Below, piece by piece: positions 57,000-64,000 of a DNA stretch of 64,000 nucleotides. The notes under the pieces were generated by a model. That model saw only the letters and a program-made list of their open reading frames with translations. It ran no database searches and was not told where the DNA came from. Position 1 is the stretch's first letter. Every line of letters begins with the position of its first letter. The DNA is taken from NCBI GenBank assembly GCA_022478985.1, contig JAKSZP010006602.1, positions 233,080 to 297,079 on the forward strand, given 5' to 3'. This stretch comes from Massospora cicadina. Taxonomy: Eukaryota > Entomophthoromycota > Entomophthoromycetes > Entomophthorales > Entomophthoraceae. The position numbers were made by a program, and so were the translations under genes.

Positions 57000-57536
57000 A
57001 CTTCAGATATGGAAGAAATCACGCAGGAACTACACCGCTTCTATTCCAGCCTCTTCCATGCCACCCAGGTGGACCCATCGGACATCCAAGACTTCCTATG
57101 GCGGGCTCCAGAGCCGCCCATTGACCCACGGGCTGATAAGGCTCTACTGGCGCCTATTTCCATCCAGGAGGTGATGGAAACCCTTTTGAAATCCCCACAG
57201 CTTAAAGCCCCAGGCCCAGACGGAATACCCTTTGAGGTGTACCTTCTAAAACCTGCAGTGATAGCCAGAACCCTCCGCGACCTCTTCGCTGCACTCTTGG
57301 TGAATGGCGAGGTCCTCCCCGACTCCAGAGGCTCAATCACGCCCTCATTCACAAGAAGTCAGACCGTGAGAACCTGGCGAACTGGCGCCCCATAGCGTTG
57401 ATCAACACAGACCACAGGCACTTCACGAGGCTTCTGGCCAACCGCATCACCAAATGGGTGTCACCTAGCCTCTCCCCACCCCCAGTACGGTTTTATTCCG
57501 GGGAGGTCGTTATGGGACAACTATAATGACCTTCAC

Positions 57537-58109
57537 GTGACTTTGACTGCTAACTCTCGTAAGGTGAATGGCTTTGTGGCTTTCCTGGATATGGAGAAAG
57601 CATATGATCGGGTAGCCTGGAAGTATATTGATGCTTCCCTGGCCCGCTTCCATCTCCCACCCGCAACTAGGCGCTGGATATCAGCGCTCTATGTCCAGCT
57701 CCACACCAGAGTCCTGGCGCCAATGGGTTTTACAGTGGCAGTACCAGTTGGACAAGGTCTCCGGCAAGGGGACCCCCTGAGCCCTATCCTTTTTAACATC
57801 ACCCTTGACCCCCTCTTGGCCTCCTTACAGGACAAGCTAACAGGGATTCTGGTCCCAGGTAAAGCCCCCACACGCCTCATGGCATTTGCAAATGACACTG
57901 CCATTGCATTTGGCTGCCCTGGGGATGTTGCCCTCGCTGCTGTGACCATTGAGAGGTACACCAAGGCGTCCAACGCCATGGTCAACACCTCCAAGACAAC
58001 AGTTGTACAGGTCGGCTCCCCCACCTTCCCCCACCATTTGGTATTGAACCTGAGCGCGGTACCTTCCGTCACCTGGGCGTTCTCACCAACCAACAAGGAG
58101 TTGCGCTAA
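57537..58109 (+). CDS. LINE C ORF2: reverse transcriptase palm (open for about 190 codons)
   Basis: GFVAFLDMEKAYDRVAWKYI (first catalytic Asp), VGQGLRQGDPLSPILFNI, then MAFANDTAIAFGCPGD near 57880-57927, where the catalytic FADD box reads FAND (first Asp to Asn by a single base change). NAMVNTSKTTVVQVGS follows. The RT would be inactive because of this substitution. The listed start is an internal Met; the real ORF2 start is near 55766. Confidence 0.88.
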   Translation: MTLTANSRKVNGFVAFLDMEKAYDRVAWKYIDASLARFHLPPATRRWISALYVQLHTRVLAPMGFTVAVPVGQGLRQGDPLSPILFNITLDPLLASLQDKLTGILVPGKAPTRLMAFANDTAIAFGCPGDVALAAVTIERYTKASNAMVNTSKTTVVQVGSPTFPHHLVLNLSAVPSVTWAFSPTNKELR

Positions 58110-59345
58110 AAGACAATGAGGACTTGCTCCTTGCAGCAGTTAACTCCAGGATTGCCAGCTGGAACCGGCGGCACATCATCCCCAGGGTCGAGCTCTGATG
58201 GCCAATGTGTTCCTCCTCTCCAAAGTCTGGTTCCTAGCGCACGTCTGCCCATTCACAGATGCCTTTTATACGCGGCTCAATGTACTCCTCCGCTGTTGGA
58301 TCTGGGGCTCAAACCATCCACCAATGGCCCTCTCAACCATTTCCCGACCCTGCAATGAAGGGGGCCTAGGGCTTCTGGACACGCGATCCCACGCCACCAC
58401 AATCTTCCTGAAGTTCCTATGCCCGATTGTCTGCTGGGACGCGACCCCCATGCCCCAATGGGCGCCCGCCCTCCGCCAGTCAGTGTCAGCAGCTCTGGGT
58501 CTTCCTAGAGCATCTCTGACCTAATTAGGGAGTGGCTCACAAACCACCCAGGCCATCGCCTAAAACCATCCTCATCCCCCTACTGGAACCAGGCTCTCCT
58601 TGCCCTGAAACGAGTAGGCGCGCGGATCCACCATGCCTTCCCATACAGAAGGGAAGGCCCTGGCCTCAGCCCACGTCGCCATGCAATTGTGCACAATGGA
58701 CAAGTTGTCACAACTCGCCTCAACCCCCAAGATCGTCCTCCCATCCGCCTAAGACTCCTTGAGCTCCTCCCTCCCTCCGTGAGATTTGACCTTAAGGAAT
58801 TGTGGAAGGACGTCTATCACCCCATCCTGTCAGCAAAGGTGTCCAACACCTTATGGAGGGTGCTCCACTGTTCATACAGGACAGGGGACCGGACTGGCCC
58901 TACCTTCCAGCACCGAAGCTGCCCCCGCTGTGTGGAGCCTATTGACTCCCACCTCCATCGTTTTTTCACCTGTCCAGGTGTCGCCGCATTTTGGCCAAAG
59001 GCCCGCGCGCTCCTCCATGCTCAGCCCTGATCTGGACACCCTGTGCAAGACCTCATGTTTGAGCAGACATTGACTGGTTGCCACCGACCCCTCCATGTCC
59101 TCGCCTATGCCACAGCCATCTGGACCATCCATAACTCCTTCCTTCGTGCTGCCTTTGACCAGCAGGTGTGGACCCTTCCACACATGATCACCCACTTTCA
59201 GGTACACTTTGAGATGGCCCTGAAGGTCTGCACTATGTCGCCAACCCTCCCTCGCTCAGTTGTCACTGCAGCACGGCTCTGGCGCGCAAACCCCCTCCCT
59301 TTCTCGATGCCTCCTCCCTCCCCTTCCCTCGCCTCAGGCTCTTAG
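58110..59345 (+). pseudogene. LINE C ORF2: thumb and C-terminal zinc-finger tail
   Basis: Two frames: 58198-58524 with NVFLLSKVWFLAHVCPFTDA and LLDTRSHATT, and 58689-59345 with a single TGA at 59028-59030. The latter has CPRCVEPIDSHLHRFFTC near 58920-58975, the Cys/His finger at the end of L1/Tad-type ORF2, and IWTIHNSFLRAA, which parallels MWTIHTIVLDAI in LINE A. Ends at 59345. Confidence 0.85.
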
Positions 59346-59415
59346 GAGCCCAGGCGTAATTCAATAAACATCGATGAATCCCCCCCTTGGGTTGGGACCA
59401 TCTAGTACTAAAAAA

Positions 59416-59432
59416 AAGGATACAGGTTAGCT
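59416..59432 (+). repeat. Target-site duplication of LINE C, right
   Basis: AAGGATACAGGTTAGCT, identical to 55554-55570. On the minus strand it encodes part of the dUTPase-like block of H. Confidence 0.9.
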
Positions 59433-59620
59433 AAAAACACTTGAATTTCTCCATGATCTGGTAGAATAAATCCAGGCGCAGTGACCTGTTCTAACTTGGA
59501 TCAATTAAGTGGTGCAACTATCTCACCATATAAAATCTTGGGGAATAGTTAAAGTAATTTCAGTTCTAATTATAGCTTGATGACCCCCAGAATGGTTAAG
59601 GTATGGCTAGCGCATATGAA
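59433..59620 (-). pseudogene. Element H dUTPase-like domain, N-terminal part
   Basis: Minus frame ILYGEIVAPL near 59520-59550 and APGFILPDHGEIQVFLANL near 59425-59480. It parallels E and F (YGEV, then PGII-x-x-GHGEI-x-VLLANL). The motif 3 Asp and Tyr are replaced by Leu and His. LINE C entered at the final ANL codons. Confidence 0.5.
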
Positions 59621-59869
59621 TATACCCTTCAATTCTAAAATCTGCATTTATAACTTCTGTGTATGGCCACATAGCCGCTGATAATCAATTGGTACTATGT
59701 TCATTCTTGTACATGAGGTTAACAAAAACCTGATTTGGGGCCGTCAAGGCTTCATCCTTCTGGTTTTAAGGTAGTTGGAGATTTTGTCCCAGTAATTCCA
59801 ACATATTCTCCTCAAAATCAGCTTTTTCCCCATATTTTCATAAAAAAGGTTCCAAAAAAGTCGTAATTA

Positions 59870-60100
59870 TGATTAGGGAACATGATAGCTGGAGCAGAAT
59901 TCACTAAAGAGACAAAAAGCAGCTCTAACGCGCTATACATTCCCTATGAAGTTGTAGCTGGAGGCCAGCTTCCCATAGATCTTGCGATGATCTATGTAAA
60001 GAGAAAGCCCAAGTTTCTTCACCAGTCAAGTGAACACAATACTAATTTGTGCCCCACTGTCTACAATAGCTCAGACTTTGAGCATATTTAAAGTTATATC
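59870..60100 (-). pseudogene. Element H aspartic protease, active-site part
   Basis: Minus frame AIVDSGAQISIVFT near 60020-60075 with the canonical D-S-G intact, then LVKKLGLSLYIDHRKIYGKL. It is the best-preserved protease active site in the window. The second motif is not clear. Confidence 0.75.
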
Positions 60101-60343
60101 AATCTAGTACACTCAGAAAAATAAGTATCAGTAGAATTTATTGCAAGGAAATCCATTTTGTCCGCTTGACCTAAAAATCTCTAAAGTTCTTCGCATAACT
60201 GAGAACTGGACTCTTTCATGCTATTATAGGTACACCACTTGAACCCCTTCAACTTGGGAGTCTAACTATAAGGAGTGGAAAGCTCAAGTGGATATAGCTT
60301 TTGAACATATGGCTTCAATACTACTTCCACTAATTCAAGCAAA

Positions 60344-60830
60344 TTATTTTTCTTGTATGCAGTTTGTCATCATTACACTATTATTTGTTGACACCTGTAC
60401 TGGTGAGGGCGGCCAGGCATAATTGCACATTTGTCTCACATGAGGGGGTTTCAGCAATTTGTTCTTAAATGAGATTTTGTTAGATGAGGCAGAAGTAAAA
60501 CCCCCAATTCCACTCAGCCATGTCTTTTCCACAACATCATTCACAGATTTTACAGCATGAACCTGGGGTTTAGAACTTAAACTAGGACAACAGTTGGCAT
60601 AATGGCCTACTTTTTTCAGTAATTTCAACTAATCTGATTAACCAGGCTTGTCCAAACAAGGGCCATATGGCAGAGGTAAATCCTTTTTTGATATATAGCC
60701 CAAGACTGCAATTCTTGAGGCTCCTGAAAACTCTTGTTGGGTGCCCCAAAAGTGATGGCGCAAAGCCTGAGATAATTTAACATATAGGCAAAATTCTTTT
60801 CCTCATTCAAAATGTGAATAATTACCCAAT
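60344..60830 (-). pseudogene. Element H nucleocapsid knuckle and Gag C-terminus
   Basis: KLLKKVGHYANCCPSL near 60580-60625 is the second half of a CCHC knuckle: His and last Cys present, first Cys pair lost. Upstream, MNEEKNFAYMLNYLRLCAIT lies in a separate frame (60625-60810). Confidence 0.55.
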
Positions 60831-62090
60831 ATAAATTTTGGTAAATCTCATAGAAATGGCGTAGAGTTATTTACACGTCAAAATTATTGTTAATGTTAAC
60901 ACTAAATAGTGTCAGTTCTTCCAAATAAAAACGCCCCACAAAAGATTTCACAGTGTACCTCTTTCAAAAAGATTATAAGAAACTCAGTCTTGTGGGTAGT
61001 CATCCATTCCGCCCCACTGAACTCTTTAATGATAAGGTCCTTGACGTTTCATTAGGTAACTTTAACCTTCTGTAATTTAGCATAACTAACTTTGGCTTTC
61101 TGAGTCCAGCGATTTCATTACTGTCACCAACTTATCATTATTGAATGCCCTGGCTATACTAATTTCTAAGAGACTTATAAATTGTGGATTTAAACCTTTT
61201 TATCAAACTTTGGTAAGTTGATAGGGTTGAAATGAACTGGAGGTTCATGCTGGTAGAGATGAAGGCCCTGAGTTTCCCCTAGATGAATTCCCAAGTGGCG
61301 GAGATGAGACATAGGCATAAACATTCTTGAATAGCCAGAGCAGCCCCAAGTAGAAGCACTTATAGGGCTGGCGTAGGATTACCATAGGGGTTACATGCAG
61401 GTTAGTCTGAAGGTTCACAGTAAATTGTGTTAAATTTCTCAAGGGAGGAGTTGCCAGCATATCTGGTTGAGCTGACGCCCCAACGCCCAGAGCCAAGGTA
61501 AAAACCATAAGCACCTCCTGCATACCCAACGCTTCACCGCCTTTTATATTTCCTATCAACGGAAAAGGTTATGAACTTCACCTATAACATCAGCTGATTT
61601 ACCGCCAGATTAACTATTAAAATAATCCAACATAGTAGCAACACGGCGGCACTCCTCCTGCAATAGGACTTCCATATTATCTACTTTTCTGAGTAGCAAA
61701 CAAAAATACTGCTTTCATGTTGATGTTTTCATTCACTAGGGCCTGACCTTTTGGCCCTGGGTTTTTACTTCAAGTTGCAACTCCTCCATTATTTGATACA
61801 AGTCTGTGTTGGAGTGAACAGCTCCAGTTATATCTACATCCAACCCATCAAGGTGAATTGATGTGTTTCCTTTTTTAGATGTTCTTTCTATTGTTAGTCA
61901 TGGCCAAGTATAATACTAGAGCGTTAGCCAACGTGGGCATATAAAGCTACATGTACTTAGTGAATGTCATCAAACTGATTCTGCTGGGCTGCTGAGGTGA
62001 CCCTTCATCTTCAACACTTTGCACTACTTCCACCGGATGGAAGTCTTCCATGGAGTTGATGGGGTCCATACTTAATTAAAGCAAACTACA
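60831..62090 (-). pseudogene. Element H Gag, N-terminal and capsid region
   Basis: Between the 5' primer-like site and the knuckle. The largest open piece (61245-61559, 104 codons) is composition-typical but not motif-rich. Assigned as Gag by position only. Confidence 0.5.
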
Positions 62091-62107
62091 GGGAACTAAT
62101 TGGTAAG

Positions 62108-62126
62108 CCCCCTGTAGTGAGAACCA
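62108..62126 (-). promoter_or_regulatory. Primer-binding-like site of element H
   Basis: Minus-strand TGGTTCTCACTACAGGGGG, one base different from the E site. It lies 15 nt inside the LTR end at 62142. Confidence 0.55.
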
Positions 62127-62141
62127 CAAAGTTAAAGTAGG

Positions 62142-62939
62142 TGCTTAGAATTCAGATTTTGAAGGCACAGGTTATTATGCTCAAGTAATAAAGTACTGTG
62201 TGAGGACAGTAACCATATTAAACTTGCAAAAAAGATACTTTTGGTAAAAGTTATATTATTAGTAGTTAATCAAGAGTACATTGTGGTATCTTTTACTGCC
62301 AAAGCTCAATGGCTCGCTATGCTATCTTTTTTATGTGCTAAGTTCTCTTCAGAAACATAGGAAAAAGATCCCCTTACCATTGGAAATCGGACAAGATATG
62401 CCACTTATGCTAGCATCCCTATTGGTGCATTTTATGTAAAGTAAGCAACACTCAGGAGTGGTAGACTAGCGAAATAATATTCTATATTAGGTTAATTGAA
62501 TGAATCACTAAGGCCTGAAGTATTCCATTATAGTCAAATTCAATTAATTGCACATGAGGTTCTGGTGTATGGCCCCAATAAAAGATAAATCCTCAAACCT
62601 AATATTTTACGCCAGTGCGGGTGATAGAATAGAGGATAAAGGTATAGATAAATCAGAGCGAATATAAACTCTGAGCCAGAAGCCAAGGCAATTATTAGAT
62701 TAAGTTAAGAGGATTTGCACCGTGGGGTTATGGGTCTTGATTCGCTGTATATATAAATCTACAGCACTGAAGTGAAAGCACTAATAGTAATCTAATACAA
62801 CTTTGGCCACTCCCTAAGAAGTCTAGAGCCGTGCTCTCAAGGCTCCTTATACCATCATTTCCTATCTTTAATTATTAGTTAAGAGATATCAGTAGATAAA
62901 TATTGCATTAAGTGATGTTTGGTCAAAACATTTGCAACA
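62142..62939 (-). repeat. 5' LTR of element H
   Basis: 798 bp, + strand TGCTTAG...TTGCAACA. Aligns along its full length with 44880-45678. Confidence 0.9.
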
Positions 62940-64000
62940 ATATCATCATTAATGTGCTGAAACATGACAGGTAAGTTTTTTAGACCAAAGGGCATAATGC
63001 AGAACTGGAAATACCTTTTTTATGAATGGCCATAAGCCGGTTCTGTCCCTCCGCCACCCTGATTTGATTGAAGGTGTTCACAAGGTCAATCTTAGAAAAC
63101 ACCCACAATGTTACAATTTCTTGACTGACATCTCTGTTCTAGGGGAAGGTAATAAGGATTGTTCACATCAATGTTATTCAAATGGTCATAGTCTATGCAT
63201 AGATGCAGAATTCCATTGGCCTTCTGATCAAAATCTATGGGGAAGCAATGAGAAAGGACTCGAAAAATCCACCCCTGTTGAAACATATCCTCTAACCAGA
63301 CCTCAAGTGCCTTATTCTCTTGTTCATTATAGGTATATAGTGGGAGATTGATACTAATTGAATCCATCATCAAACAGAAAGCCAAGTCATAATTAGAATG
63401 AGGCAGATGACGATTGGCTTTCTCCATATCAAAGATTTCCCTATATGCCACTAATGCAGAGGGAAATTTGGGAGAAATCTCCATGGGAGAAGGAATGTAA
63501 ACTATGGAACCCACACCCTTTCAAATGCTAATGTTCAATGAGAGTAAACTTCCCCCTAACTGGGGCATTTTCAACGGATAAGAAATCGAGTCCAAGTTGA
63601 TATTGACCAGTTTCTTGATGCCACCTCCAACGCCCAATAACTGGTAACAGCAAATCTGGCACCGTGGTAAACTAAGTACAAAAGCAGTTCTTGTACACAA
63701 AAAGACAGGAAGGCCACCTTACTTCAAAACAGATCATAGATGCAGAGGATGCACCCAACAAAGATGAACCCATATCAAAGTATTAGTCAGAATATTATTC
63801 TATCTTTAGTCTCATAAAAGTTATCCGCCTCTCCAGTAGCCAATAGAGCGTCAATTGAAACTTATGGGATCCCAACTGTTTTTAAGAGGCAATAAAAAGT
63901 AGGCATTATCATGTTTATTTGCAACAGCACAGGACATGATTAGCTGAGATGTGGTATTCACATGTGCATCATTGGGACGAGAATCTGAAATGAGAACAAA
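62940..64000 (-). mobile_element. Gypsy element K, 5' part (protease-RT linker and RT N-terminus)
   Basis: The minus frame 63092-63514 (140 codons) has the linker IPSPMEISPKFPSALVAYRE and IFDMEKANRHLPHSNYDLAF, then EVWLEDMFQQGWIFRVLSHC and LCIDYDHLNNIDVNNPYYLP, the RT N-terminal blocks (x-DYRxLNxxTxxNxYPLP). CIMPFGLKNLPVMFQH near 62950-63010 continues towards the catalytic box, which is at 44770-44830 on the other side of H. Upstream (63520-64000) is degraded, with no clear protease. The element continues beyond the window. Confidence 0.8.

Larger units (their letters stand above)
56726..57536 (+). pseudogene. LINE C ORF2: linker and RT fingers, frameshifted
   Basis: One frame shows YYARWERPTRFFFQKQKA near 56850-56900. 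Another, downstream of the tiny insertion, shows DMEEITQELHRFYSSLF near 57008-57058 and APGPDGIPFEVYLLKPA near 57208-57258. LANWRPIALINTDHR near 57375-57420 lies in the third frame. The 51 bp added by the internal insertion plus its duplication is a multiple of three and adds no stop in the local frame. Confidence 0.85.
55571..59415 (+). mobile_element. LINE C, 5'-truncated non-LTR retrotransposon
   Basis: About 3.84 kb, strongly G+C-rich against AT-rich flanks, bounded by an exact 17-bp target-site duplication and ending in CTAGTACT followed by a short poly(A). It begins near the end of ORF1, then has ORF2 with AP endonuclease, RT and a Cys/His tail, and AATAAA at 59363-59368. It is a different subfamily from LINE A/B. 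Only a few stops and frameshifts are present, so it looks younger than the elements around it. Inserted on the opposite strand inside the dUTPase-like domain of H. A 36-bp LINE tail is inserted within it. Confidence 0.92.
44880..62939 (-). mobile_element. Gypsy element H, containing nested element D and LINE C
   Basis: Minus-strand gypsy element of the E/F lineage with two LTRs of about 799 bp. Its own sequence occupies 44880-45913, 52979-55553 and 59433-62939; the rest is element D and LINE C. Read right to left: 5' LTR, primer-like site, gag, knuckle, protease, dUTPase-like domain, RT, RNase H, integrase, polypurine tract, 3' LTR. It was inserted into element K. Flanking pentamers (ATTGA and ATATC) do not match, so the target-site duplication has decayed or the ends are slightly off. 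Confidence 0.85.

Noticed and set aside
57689..58096. 135-codon minus-strand frame
   Set aside because: Antisense shadow of the LINE C RT palm.
60050..60075. Functional host protease gene
   Set aside because: The intact D-S-G is in the gypsy H pol context between knuckle and dUTPase-like domain, with broken frames on both sides.
44875..62944. 5-bp target-site duplication for element H
   Set aside because: Flanking ATTGA and ATATC do not match; decayed or ends mis-set.
1..64000. CRISPR array, bacterial operon, phage or plasmid functions
   Set aside because: No spaced direct repeats, no operon-like gene spacing, and every recognisable protein is a eukaryotic retroelement enzyme.

Overview
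This window is eukaryotic repeat DNA with no convincing cellular gene. Every coding trace I can name belongs to a retrotransposon: Ty3/gypsy LTR elements, L1/Tad-like non-LTR elements (LINEs) and a tRNA-derived SINE. Almost all are broken by stops, frameshifts, truncations and later insertions. The background is AT-rich and the LINEs are visibly richer in G+C. Poly(A)-tailed insertions with target-site duplications (TSDs), 5-bp TSDs on an LTR element and pol III A/B boxes rule out a prokaryote. A TE-swollen fungal genome is my best guess from the mix of element types, but the sequence does not prove it.

Layout. 1-3224: 3' part of gypsy element G (+). 3225-9400: gypsy element F (-), with gag to integrase and its 5' LTR, but cut off in integrase. 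10620-11230: LTR-like remnant. 11310-11878 and 17183-17570: integrase of gypsy remnant J (-), split by LINE A (11895-17166, apparently full length, 16-bp TSD). 17571-20176: mostly unassigned. 20177-25396: LINE B, a decayed relative of LINE A. 25397-31180: mostly non-coding, with a SINE copy, a degenerate ~165-bp repeat and a protease-like remnant. 31182-39620: gypsy element E (+) with both LTRs; a 306-bp SINE sits in its 3' LTR. 41990-64000: a nest. Gypsy K (-) is split inside RT by gypsy H (44880-62939, -). H is split inside integrase by gypsy D (45919-52973, -, TSD AAGAC), and again inside a dUTPase-like domain by LINE C (55571-59415, +, 17-bp TSD). LINE C itself carries a 36-bp insertion of a LINE 3' tail with its own 15-bp TSD.

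The most interesting signal is a dUTPase-like module between protease and reverse transcriptase in five gypsy elements of two lineages (D/G and E/F/H). D keeps the expected Asp and Tyr of dUTPase motif 3. E, F and H all lack both yet keep the surrounding fold-like pattern, which suggests a lineage with a non-catalytic or repurposed dUTPase fold. E, F and H also share an unusual primer-binding-like site ending in GGGGG, set 2-23 nt inside the LTR depending on where the LTR ends are drawn.

All protein calls were made by eye from short motifs. No alignment or database search was run, and boundaries marked approximate may be off by tens of bases.
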